A DNA stretch of 64,000 bases, taken from contig NC_090784.1 of the NCBI RefSeq assembly GCF_040054535.1, positions 12,645,001 through 12,709,000 on the forward strand, given 5' to 3'. This stretch comes from Antennarius striatus. Its lineage: Eukaryota > Chordata > Actinopteri > Lophiiformes > Antennariidae. The translations under genes and the position numbers were made by a program. This document shows, piece by piece, positions 27,319-33,841 of this stretch. Below the pieces are notes generated by a model. The model saw only the letters and a list, made by a program, of their open reading frames with translations, had not been told where the DNA came from and did no database searches. Position 1 is the first letter of the stretch. Each line of letters opens with the position of its first letter.

Positions 27319-28488
27319 GTAATCTGTTTCACTGTGCTCTCTCACTTTCCTCACGAACATGGAGGATAAGTGTTATCACCACACTGCAGATGTTTCTGGG
27401 GAGGGCCTCCTCTGAAACCTCCAAATAGCTGCAGCAGGACTAAACATCTTGCTTTGCAGAGGCATTAAATTTCTCAGCAGAAAACCAACCCATTAGGCTT
27501 AATGATATCTCTTCTCTGCAAGACTCTGGAGAAGAGTCACAACTGGATGTGATCAAAACGATTACGCTCCATCTCAATCCCAAGGTGACACTGGACAAAC
27601 TTGTAACATAAATGGACACACACAAGACCTTTGGATGCATCTAGAGCACACTACTGCATGGAATTAGGTTTTATCTGCAATAAGTTTAAATAGTTCTCTT
27701 CATCTGCACGCACAGTACAGATGATCTGATATTCAGTTCACGGACAAAAAAAATCTAAAATAATTTTGGGGACGTATTTTAGTTAAAAAGCCTTGATTAT
27801 TGTTATAAACTAATAAAATTGGACAATCAAAGAAAATTAAAAACATTAATAAGTGCTGCTGAGGAAATTTCCTGTTTTAGCTATAACTTATCATTTGAAC
27901 TATTTCAAAATGCCAGAAGACGAGACTGAATAGTTCACTCCAGGGTTTTAACAGAACTTCCTTGATCCTCAGTCACATGATGCATAAATTAAAAATTAAA
28001 AATCAATTTAGTTTCAGAAGTCCAGAAAAAAATACAAATTTATGTCTTATTTTTAACCACAGACGCTGTCAATTACAAAACAGTAAGACAGGAAATGAAA
28101 TGCCTATATAACCCTAACCACACAAAATGTATAAGCCACTACTCCAATACTGCCGATTACTGAAAGAGTCCAACAGTAAGATTCATTAGTTCATCACCTC
28201 TGGTAACAACCCCGTTGCTATGGCACATTTACAGTGCTCTGTTCCTATGATATAGTGTAGCTCTCATTTCGCTATGACTCTGCAGGATTTAATCCAAGTC
28301 CTTTGTTTTAAAACCTTAGACAGGAAGTCAGATGAAGACAACAGGGGGAAAACATGTGATACAATAAAACAGAACGTTTTATGCTCCCTGGTACAGGGAT
28401 ATGTAGTAGAGAATAGCATACACACAGGAATCCATTAGTAGAACCCGATTATCTCTTGGCTCTAAAATTAATTGAGTGTGGGGCAGAA

Positions 28489-28549
<61 letters not shown>

Positions 28550-31500
28550 GTAAGAGAGGGAGAGAGAGAAATCTGTTCATCCTTATCTTTTGCGTTAGCA
28601 GATTCTCTTCTGTTCCTGCACTGAAAGGCACATGGGGTTGGGAGTTGCATGAATCTGTATCTTTATTTCAGCACAAGGCTTAAAATTGCTAATAATGTTG
28701 CTGCCCTTCCACTCTTTCCTTCCCTTTCACTCCGTCCTTCTCCTCCCATTACGCTTTACGACTTCCTTATTTCCTGAAACCTGCAGACAGTATGAGTTAC
28801 TTTCTGCGACTGCCCCTGGCTGTTCCTCCGCAGCCTCCCAGGGCTACAACACCTCCCTTTAACACAACCTAAGGATCACACTGCAGTCATTTATCTTGAT
28901 AAATACTGGTTGACAAAAATCATTGGTGGACTAAAGCTGAGAATGCCTGCGGTCTCTAGCCTCTCTCTCGTCTTATATCGCTACAAACAAACACAATTAC
29001 TGCCTGATTGCTTTGCTCCTCAAATCACATTTTTCTCTGTCGGGGTTTGTAACAGCAAACATTGAGTTCAATTACTGCAGTCCGACTTTGTCTTTTATTT
29101 TGACAGGGTTCACAATATCATTGTGAACTGAGCATCTAACCATCCACCCACCCATCCTTCCAATTCCTTGAAGATCAGATGACCATGATTATGACAATAT
29201 TTAATAATTTTCATGCTAAGGTTTAGGATAACTAATGCTCAATCATGAGAATCAAATGCATACAAGGTTTAGCTAATACGGGAATGTTGTGAAAAAACAA
29301 ATCACATAAAGAATAGTGACACACTGTCAAGCTGAAACCCTCAGCCTGGAAACAACCAGCTATAGGAGATGAAGAAAACATAAGATTAGTTGACAAATAA
29401 GATAAATGTCACTAGTGGTCTGATCAGCTAAGGCCAGCCCAAAGAACAAATTAGTATAAAAGGGCTCCGAAATGACTGAAGATCGGGACTTTTCAGGACT
29501 TCTTAGCTGCCACACTGGACCTCTCTACTGAACGGAGTAGAAATATTATCCTCACTTGGATTATTTTCTCAAAACCAGGTAAGATTAATTCAAGTGAAAA
29601 CCTCTACTCGTTTGTGGTTTCCCCCCTGCACTCACTTGATGGTTTAAGAAGGACTTTGTTTTGCTCTCAAGACAACTGACCAGAGTCAACCCGAGTGACT
29701 CAGCGGCTGGGCGGTTCCCCCTACTACCCGGCCGGGCGTGAGGCTCTGCACTACAACACAATCGCATGAGCTCATCACAGAGCCTGAGGATATCATAGAA
29801 GGATTTGCTGCCCGTTTTTCTGTTTTAGGACTTTTCTGAGTAAATTAAACTTCTCTTTACCACAAGAACTCTGGACTCAAGAGAGGTCACCCTGGCCAAA
29901 TGACTCTCCTGACCAATTGCCAAAAAAAGATATCCATATTAGAGCTACCCCTTTAAAGTAGTGGTTACAGTAAGAATTGAAAGAAGGGTTATGGTTATTC
30001 CTAACCCTAACCATAACCCTAACATGAACCAGGATTCATGGCAGGGCTTGGTCTATGGTAGGGCTTCCCTGTGGAGGCTGTTCTGAAATGATCTGCAATC
30101 TCTTCATTGGAGCTTGTGGGGTCTCTTACCGGAATCTTAACACAAAACCAAATCAATTGAAGCTAATCCAAACCTCACCTACTCCATAAATGTCAGATTA
30201 CATGATTTTTTTGTGAATGAAGTTTACGGCACCCATAGAGGTTCACACTTGCAAGTTCATGCATGCCCTTCTCTTCAGTGTGATAATTACCTACATGTTT
30301 GTGGTGCTGCAACAAATAAGTGTTATTAGGGCTGAGATACCTGGAAAGCTTTGACTGTACTGGCATCACTGTGTCTTTCTTATCACAGTAAAAATGAGGT
30401 AAGATGCTGATTTTTCTTTTTCATTTCAACTAAAACAATAACTGGTCCAGAAAATTAATTTGAAAATTAAATCTATGTCTTCACTGAATGAAAGCTGGGT
30501 AAATTACGGGAAGCTGACAGTTTTATTACGACTAATACCAGAATGTAATCCAGCCAGCTAACCCTCTCAATGAGTAATCTTTAGCATAAACCTTCACGGA
30601 CAGGTCTCTGTGTATAGAGTAAAGCCTCTTCCTCAGCAAAGCAGTAATCCCACTAAGGCTCTTACAGAAGTGAAATTATTTCAGAACGAAAGAAAAGGCC
30701 ATACGGCGGTTACAGACTCACTGTAGTAGATAACTAATAAATAAATATCTCATAAATCCTCTTTGGAACTTTTGTGACACTCTGAACCAACAGAGAAGAT
30801 CCTCCATATTCTAGCTCAGGTACGGAGGAGATCTAATACGTAGATGACAATTGGAAACATGAACCCCCGCTTCAGTTGTGATGTCATGACTCATCCTCCA
30901 CCCCCCCCCTACGCCTTCACATTTAGTCCCCCAACACTACCCTGTTCCTGCATACATCAGCTTTCTCAAATGTGACTTCCAGCCTCAGTTCTTTCATAGA
31001 TGGGCAGGGGATGGATGACTGAGAAATGATTGAGAAATAAAGGTGGAATCCATCAAATGGTGTGCTGGCTAGAAATCGTGATGAAACAGAAGGGAAGGAA
31101 GGAAGCGCTGGCCCACCGATCCATGGCTCTATATAAGACACCTTCACCATCTCTTTCCTTTCTTTTAATGATGTGGGGTGGCAGTAGAATGACCTTACAA
31201 CACTTATGAGTACACCCCGTATCACACTAAGGCACCACATGTCCAATGATGTGTCAAAGTCATGGCCTTTCAGATCAATAGTGTCTGCACATTCATTTTC
31301 ACAAGCAACACACTCAAAAAATACTGTATGTATGAATTCTGACTCCTACATCTTCTACATTATGTTATGTCACGGAAACCAAGGGTAACACAAGGACGCA
31401 TTCGACCTCATCCTGCAGCACACTGACAGGAGGGATGAAAGCTGGATTTCCACACGGCCAGATGGGATGCAACGAGATGGGATGTGATCTCCATCCCTGC

Positions 31501-31941
31501 GAAAAGCTTCCAGCGGATGGAAGGTTTTTTCACGCCCGTTACAGGCCTAGACTTGACGCAGCGAACCGAATGTACCGAAACCCCCCCCCCGTGAGTGAGT
31601 GTTCGTGTCTCAGCACTGTGGCAGATCATTTCCCAATCATTGCCTTTTAGTAAACTTATTTAGCCATTATAAACTGTGCGTTTGGATGCATTTGACCATG
31701 AAACCCAACCCGGATTTGAGTGCGTGACACCGATATGGAGACAAAATAGAACGTGAAAGTGACATGTACAATATTGATATAAAATACAAATACAGAATTT
31801 GTCAATATTGCATCGATTTTCTATTAGACATTCGATGCGCCATTGTTATCCCGATCCACAAATTGTCGCTCTTACCTCGACATTTCCCCACACGCAGCAG
31901 GACAACACAGCCATCACCGTAGGTATTGCGATATGTCCCAT
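2833..31941 (-). CDS. aplp2: aplp2, amyloid precursor-like protein 2 (17 coding exons, complete)
   Basis: Type I membrane protein of the APP family; members act in cell adhesion and neuronal signalling and are cut by secretases. The 17 exons below join in phase to 710 residues plus stop. Order: signal peptide (about 1-22), E1 with growth-factor-like and copper-binding folds (about 35-190), Glu-rich acidic segment (about 240-300), helical E2 (about 335-530), variable juxtamembrane stalk, membrane helix (641-664) and a short tail with the YENPTY endocytosis/adaptor motif at 698-703. The tail sequence [20 protein letters not shown] is APLP2-like rather than APP-like, and there is no amyloid-beta sequence. 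The start ATG at 31939-31941 has A at -3 and G at +4. Oddities: no Kunitz exon seen, two copper-site His replaced by Tyr, one GC-AG intron, a 21-nt microexon and a 21.1-kb first intron. Confidence 0.96.
3135..3278 (-). CDS. aplp2: aplp2 exon 16: transmembrane segment
   Basis: Residues 631-678. Contains the helix [20 protein letters not shown] and the stop-transfer RRK, then [10 protein letters not shown] as in APLP2. Phase 0. Confidence 0.97.
3369..3434 (-). CDS. aplp2: aplp2 exon 15: stalk
   Basis: Residues 609-630, containing [11 protein letters not shown] and an NTS sequon. Corresponds to the secretase-cut stalk of the family. Phase 0 at both ends. Confidence 0.87.
3542..3600 (-). CDS. 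aplp2: aplp2 exon 14: stalk
   Basis: Residues 589-608, containing [25 protein letters not shown] acceptor, phase 1 to phase 0. Confidence 0.85.
3701..3721 (-). CDS. aplp2: aplp2 exon 13: 21-nt microexon
   Basis: Adds ELQPNKK to the stalk. Acceptor CCTAAAG and donor GTGAGC. Phase 1 at both ends, so skipping would keep the frame. Its use rests on splice signals and phase only. Confidence 0.72.
3843..4010 (-). CDS. aplp2: aplp2 exon 12: E2 end and juxtamembrane stalk
   Basis: Residues 526-582. Contains [13 protein letters not shown], then [11 protein letters not shown], resembling the APP TETKTTVELLP, and a second Glu/Asp-rich run. Phase 1 at both ends. Confidence 0.94.
4121..4220 (-). CDS. 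aplp2: aplp2 exon 11: E2
   Basis: Residues 493 to split codon 526. Contains [20 protein letters not shown], with an NQS sequon. Ends in phase 1 at GTAAGC. Confidence 0.96.
4478..4606 (-). CDS. aplp2: aplp2 exon 10: E2
   Basis: Residues 450-492. Contains [39 protein letters not shown], conserved E2 helices. Phase 0 at both ends. Confidence 0.96.
4749..4907 (-). CDS. aplp2: aplp2 exon 9: E2 (GC donor follows)
   Basis: Residues 397-449. Contains [26 protein letters not shown] and [15 protein letters not shown], the E2 heart. The exon ends AAG followed by GCAAGT, a GC rather than GT donor; protein homology and phase fix the join. Confidence 0.95.
5021..5095 (-). CDS. aplp2: aplp2 exon 8: E2
   Basis: Residues 372-396, starting [20 protein letters not shown]. 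Contains one N-glycosylation sequon (NQS). Phase 0 at both ends. Confidence 0.95.
5229..5560 (+). repeat. Unnamed dispersed repeat, copy 1
   Basis: Shares TCCACCAAATATCTTC, TTGCAGATAGA and AAACTAGGT, in the same order and orientation, with 37536-37860. It lies in aplp2 intron 7. Ends are approximate; I do not recognise the family. Confidence 0.65.
5848..5975 (-). CDS. aplp2: aplp2 exon 7: start of E2
   Basis: Residues 329-371. Contains [22 protein letters not shown] and ERRMKRINE, the first E2 helix. Joins exon 6 in phase 1 and ends in phase 0 at GTAATA. Confidence 0.95.
5976..7219 (-). other. aplp2 intron 6: no Kunitz exon seen
   Basis: AT-rich 1.24-kb intron at the place where mammalian APP and APLP2 carry the phase 1-1 Kunitz inhibitor exon. 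I looked on the minus strand for the YGGC and Cys pattern and saw none. Translation past the acidic exon gives no domain. Confidence 0.6.
7220..7521 (-). CDS. aplp2: aplp2 exon 6: acidic domain
   Basis: Residues 228-329. A Pro/Ser/Thr-rich start leads into a long Glu/Asp run, then [15 protein letters not shown] and [12 protein letters not shown]. The donor GTGAGT leaves phase 1, the phase at which Kunitz exons insert in APP genes. Confidence 0.92.
7603..7796 (-). CDS. aplp2: aplp2 exon 5: E1 copper-binding domain, second half
   Basis: Residues 164 to split codon 228. Contains [10 protein letters not shown] and VEYVCCPG, the conserved end of E1, then a Ser/Thr-rich linker. Donor GTAAGA, phase 2. 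Confidence 0.94.
8112..8224 (-). CDS. aplp2: aplp2 exon 4: E1 copper-binding domain, first half
   Basis: Residues 126-163. Contains [16 protein letters not shown] followed by [15 protein letters not shown] has His-x-His-x-His in this segment; here only the last His (158) remains and Tyr154 and Tyr156 replace the other two. Confidence 0.95.
9496..9625 (-). CDS. aplp2: aplp2 exon 3: E1 growth-factor-like domain, basic loop
   Basis: Residues 83 to split codon 126. Contains [13 protein letters not shown] and [13 protein letters not shown], the basic disulphide loop that binds heparin in APP, then LPYRCL. Ends in phase 1 at GTAAGA. Confidence 0.95.
10181..10199 (+). promoter_or_regulatory. CTCF-like motif in aplp2 intron 2
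   Basis: TGGCCACCAGATGGCGCTT closely matches the vertebrate CTCF core as I remember it, plus-strand orientation. Binding is inferred. Confidence 0.5.
10593..10772 (-). CDS. aplp2: aplp2 exon 2: start of E1, growth-factor-like domain
   Basis: Residues 23-82. Contains [10 protein letters not shown] and a Gln/Trp-rich segment ending in HCQE, as in the APP-family E1 N-terminus. CTGCAG acceptor and GTAGGG donor, phase 0 at both ends. Confidence 0.95.
12936..13144 (-). pseudogene. Coding-like segment in aplp2 intron 1, unidentified
   Basis: An open minus-strand stretch between an acceptor-like AACAG and a strong donor GTACGT. It contains [19 protein letters not shown] and [19 protein letters not shown], which look like folded-protein sequence rather than random translation. 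No part belongs to APLP2. I do not recognise the family; it could be a transposon remnant, a pseudogene or an exon of a nested gene. Confidence 0.3.
14500..14690 (-). pseudogene. Decayed coding-like segment, unidentified
   Basis: A minus-strand frame reads [20 protein letters not shown], then a stop, then [20 protein letters not shown]. The composition looks coding and the in-frame stop suggests decay. Possibly related to 12936-13144; family not recognised. Confidence 0.3.
15984..16007. repeat. (GT)n microsatellite
   Basis: Short GT tract in aplp2 intron 1. Confidence 0.9.
16630..17460. other. Possible conserved non-coding element
   Basis: Non-repetitive stretch of more even base composition than its AT-rich surroundings, with TTAATTATTCAT and several TAAT homeodomain-type cores. 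No exon seen. Conservation is only a guess. Confidence 0.25.
19236..20344. mobile_element. 1.1-kb DNA transposon-like element with terminal inverted repeats
   Basis: The left end starts CTGGGCTTGCGCTA. The right end, read on the other strand, starts CTGGGCTTGCACTA. Both are flanked by TAGTT (19231-19235 and 20345-20349), a 5-bp target-site duplication. No long ORF, so non-autonomous. Inside are a GC-rich hairpin (19370-19407) and a C/G-run palindrome near 20175-20210. Family not recognised. Confidence 0.65.
19370..19407. repeat. 11-bp inverted repeat in a GC-rich island
   Basis: CGCTCGCTAGC at 19370-19380 pairs exactly with GCTAGCGAGCG at 19397-19407. Further copies of the CGCTATTTC and CTAG/CGCT words follow to about 19455. 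It lies inside the 1.1-kb element. Confidence 0.8.
20772..21135 (+). mobile_element. tRNA-like SINE, copy 1 (plus orientation)
   Basis: Starts near ACGGCACGGTGGCGCAG, with a box A-like segment (about 20780-20797) and a box B-like GGATTCGAGTCC (20825-20836), followed by the common fish tail containing TTTGCATGTTCTCCCCGTGT. A perfect 13-bp target-site duplication, ATTATCTGTCAAA, flanks it at 20759-20771 and 21136-21148. 364 bp, in aplp2 intron 1. Confidence 0.85.
22205..22251. repeat. (TC)n low-complexity tract
   Basis: CT-rich tract with CCC interruptions in aplp2 intron 1. Confidence 0.9.
22822..23050 (+). mobile_element. pogo/Tigger-like MITE, copy 1
   Basis: Begins CAGTGATCCCTCGTTACTC, the usual terminal sequence of Tigger-like elements, and ends TACTG. 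TA dinucleotides flank both ends, as for Tc1/mariner insertions. 229 bp, no ORF. An internal segment around GCGTGTACGGTATCATGTGA recurs inverted in copy 2. Confidence 0.65.
24287..24440 (-). mobile_element. pogo/Tigger-like MITE, copy 2 (inverted, truncated)
   Basis: Starts after TA with CAGTAATCGCTCAC and contains TCACATGATACCGTACACGC, the reverse complement of copy 1. It then shares the TTTATTACTGTAAATAATAA region and fades near 24440, so the other end is missing. Confidence 0.6.
24563..24634. repeat. Imperfect GATA/TATC palindromic repeat
   Basis: GTAGATAGATACT units face CTATCTACCTACAGTA units, giving a self-complementary tetranucleotide tract next to a LINE-like tail (CAATTTCCCCCGGGATTA, about 24521). 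Confidence 0.7.
25421..25473. repeat. (TG)n microsatellite
   Basis: About 26 TG units in aplp2 intron 1. Confidence 0.95.
26850..27130. mobile_element. hAT-like DNA transposon fragment
   Basis: Begins CACTGGTTCCCAACCCCAG and continues GGGCCACGAACCGGTATTGG, the typical terminal sequence of hAT/Zaphod-type elements in vertebrates. Later comes GGCGCTCCGGCCGGTAACCC. Right boundary approximate; no transposase ORF. Confidence 0.5.
27251..27316. repeat. (TC)n microsatellite
   Basis: 33 TC units without interruption. Confidence 0.95.
28491..28547. repeat. (TG)n microsatellite
   Basis: About 28 TG units. Open reading frames across it are artefacts. Confidence 0.95.
29324..29910 (+). mobile_element. 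Possible solo LTR
   Basis: Contains a TATA box (TATAAAA at 29455-29461) about 120 bp before an AG/GTAAGA splice-donor-like site, then an AATTAAA-type poly(A) signal near 29843 and a CA-ending segment. This is promoter-like architecture in an intron. No gag, pol or env coding seen. Ends and family uncertain; no flanking duplication found. Confidence 0.3.
29986..30019. repeat. Telomere-like 12-bp inverted repeat
   Basis: GGGTTATGGTTA at 29986-29997 pairs exactly with TAACCATAACCC at 30008-30019, with a CCCTAA-like word between the arms. Confidence 0.8.
31876..31941 (-). CDS. aplp2: aplp2 exon 1: start codon and signal peptide
   Basis: Residues 1-22, beginning [16 protein letters not shown], a short hydrophobic signal peptide. 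The donor GTAAGA follows in phase 0. The next coding exon lies 21.1 kb away. Confidence 0.88.
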
Positions 31942-32217
31942 TTTTCCTCCTTTCTTTTGCCTCTTTTTAAAATAACAATTTGAGATGAGAAAATAAAACA
32001 ACAACGAACAAACGCAGTCTTATTACAATCAGCTGAAGTGATTGACACTGACTTCTTCGGCGCCTTCCTGCGATATCTCCTGCGTCTGCGTCCTGATCGT
32101 TCTTGCCGACGGGCTCCCCAATGGCAGCCTGGGATTTTATGTGGATGAAGTCTGTCAGAACCAAGCCCTGTTTCTGCGGACTTTACGAAGAGCGCCTTCG
32201 CTGTGCGTTGTTAAAGA

Positions 32218-32234
32218 GCGACCTCTGGTGGCGA
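32218..32234 (-). promoter_or_regulatory. CTCF-like motif in the divergent promoter
   Basis: GCGACCTCTGGTGGCGA matches the reverse of the CTCF core at about 14 of 17 positions by eye. It faces the motif at 10181-10199. Confidence 0.4.
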
Positions 32235-33071
32235 CGCACCGAGAACGCACCTCGGCCTCGTGTCCCGATGGTCTGCGTCAGGAAGAATTGGAGATAAGAG
32301 ATACAAATAAAATAACTTCATCATCAGGATGGCAGCAAACTGACCTGACACGCTGTTTTCAATATCCTTTAATTTCTTAGAAATATCTATCAGTTCAAAT
32401 TAGGATGTAGGATGTTTGTGGATGTGGATGTGTGTGTCTGTGTTTATATGTAAGTTACCACGTTATCTTCCAATAAGGGTATAAACTAATATCTACAAAT
32501 TACTAGTAGTAATAGTACAGTTCAACTGTCATTTATGGGATTTGCTCTTAATTTAGACTACACAGATGCTGGTGTCCACCTACAAAAATATTTATTTCAA
32601 AAACTAACCCATAAAACCACAAATCACAAGAACCAATAAAGTTTATCATAAAGTTTTTTTAAAAGTATTGTTTGGTTTAAGGTAATGATTTGTGGTGATT
32701 TAATAAAAGGTTGGGATCTAAAATGTCATTTTTTTAAATAAATATTTTCAACCGTGGCTGTATTTCCTTAAAACAGCATCTCCTCATTCATTGGGAACTG
32801 TTCCAGATTTGGAACTGCTTCACACAAGATGTGTCTTGCTTTAGTGAAAAGTCACGTCTCAAAGTTGTCTGTGGGGTGAGCTTTTTTAGGCTCAACGCAC
32901 ATTTAAGGGAACGGAAGAGCAGTTTTCATCTGTCCACAGACTAATGCGACAAGGTAATACAGTATATACATTTAAAAATAATATAGTAAATGACAGCTAG
33001 AAAGTTATCCTAGAAAATGATGGTGTTATTTTAACAGACTGCCTTATATGGTTAAGCTGTGGAGCTTAAAA

Positions 33072-33085
33072 CCGCTAGAGGGCAT
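33072..33085 (+). promoter_or_regulatory. Weaker CTCF-like motif
   Basis: CCGCTAGAGGGCAT has about 12 of 14 core positions in plus orientation, 730 bp before the st14 start codon. Confidence 0.25.
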
Positions 33086-33118
33086 CAGGAACCTGCAAAA
33101 GGAGATGTCAGTTGTTCC

Positions 33119-33150
33119 AAGGTACACAGTTGTTGACAACTGTGTACCTT
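33119..33150. repeat. Perfect 15-bp palindrome with 2-bp spacer
   Basis: AAGGTACACAGTTGT, then TG, then its exact reverse complement ending GTACCTT. It lies directly before the CA/CACG tract, about 670 bp upstream of the st14 start. Confidence 0.95.
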
Positions 33151-33156
33151 GCTCTC

Positions 33157-33160
<4 letters not shown>

Positions 33161-33252
<92 letters not shown>

Positions 33253-33258
33253 CACACA
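33161..33258. repeat. (CA)n(CACG)n tract
   Basis: Alternating purine-pyrimidine tract: CA units, then about 16 CACG units, then CA. The type can form Z-DNA. Confidence 0.95.
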
Positions 33259-33309
33259 ATCAAAACTGAAATATGCCTGGTATGCATTTTGAAATTAAAA
33301 TTTAATTTT

Positions 33310-33365
33310 AAGGTTTTTGTTAAGATTTATTTTCAAGGTTTTTGTTAAGATTTATTTTGAAGATT
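33310..33365. repeat. 25-bp tandem repeat
   Basis: Two near-identical units starting AAGGTTTTTGTTAAGATTTA (33310-33334, 33335-33359) and the start of a third. Confidence 0.85.
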
Positions 33366-33501
33366 TTTGCTCGAACCTCCTCAAATGCAGGAGAGAGACC
33401 GTGGAGTGGAAACCGGAAGCCCGTCCCGGCGGGTGAACCGTTCTCCTCGCACCATTTTCACGTCTGACTGTTTTTTCAGGTTGACTGAAGGTCAGCCGCG
33501 G

Positions 33502-33596
33502 GGGGCGTGGCTTTCACAACTGAAACTGCGGTTGAGGTGAGTCAGGTATTTAGGGCGGGGTTTCAGGTATTTGGGGCGTGGTCTCAATCGCAGGTG
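33502..33596 (+). promoter_or_regulatory. Cluster of GC/CACCC boxes, AP-1 site and E-box
   Basis: GGGGCGTGG at 33502 and 33573 and AGGGCGGGG at 33552 fit SP/KLF sites. TGAGTCA at 33538-33544 is an AP-1 consensus. CAGGTG lies at about 33591. They sit 220-310 bp before the st14 start. The word TCAGGTATTT occurs twice, so part may be a local duplication. Confidence 0.5.
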
Positions 33597-33814
33597 ACCG
33601 TCTGGGGTGTGCGAGGAAGACGTTCAAGAAACTTTTAAATTCGGTTTAAATTCGTGTTAATACAAGAATTACGGACGTTTTCCGGACACCTGGAACATTA
33701 CACCTCGTCTGTTTGTCGGTACTTGGAGCGAAGGACTTGTCATTTGCTCACCTTGTTGGTAGCAGGACACAAGGGGGAAGTTGTTTGTTGCGCTTCAGGT
33801 GGAGCTTTTGAAGG

Positions 33815-33841
33815 ATGCAATCCGCCAGATATGAATACGGC
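33815..33841 (+). CDS. st14: st14 exon 1: N-terminal cytosolic residues
   Basis: Encodes MQSARYEYG and ends in phase 0 at GTAAGT. The overlapping ATG at 33831 is rejected because its frame stops early in exon 2. Confidence 0.8.

Larger units (their letters stand above)
10773..31875 (-). other. aplp2 intron 1 (21.1 kb)
   Basis: Joins exon 1 to exon 2 in phase 0. It holds the elements listed separately: coding-like remnants, the 1.1-kb inverted-repeat element, a SINE, two MITEs, a hAT-like fragment, a possible LTR and microsatellites. I saw nothing definable in 10800-12890, 14730-15980, 17460-19230, 21150-22200, 23060-24280, 25480-26840, 27320-28490 and 30020-31870 beyond AT-rich DNA. Confidence 0.85.
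31942..33814. promoter_or_regulatory. Divergent aplp2-st14 promoter region
   Basis: 1.87 kb between the two opposed start codons. It must hold both 5' UTRs and both core promoters. 32040-32290 is CpG-richer than the surroundings and lies next to aplp2; 33380-33640 is GC-rich and lies next to st14. No TATA box was recognised near either start. Confidence 0.7.

Noticed and set aside
28449..28683. Val/Cys-rich open frames
   Set aside because: Translation of a TG microsatellite.
33048..33348. His/Thr/Arg-rich open frames upstream of st14
   Set aside because: Translation of the CA/CACG tract.
33831..33841. Second ATG (reading MNT) as the st14 start
   Set aside because: Its frame meets a stop in exon 2; the ATG at 33815 reads through.
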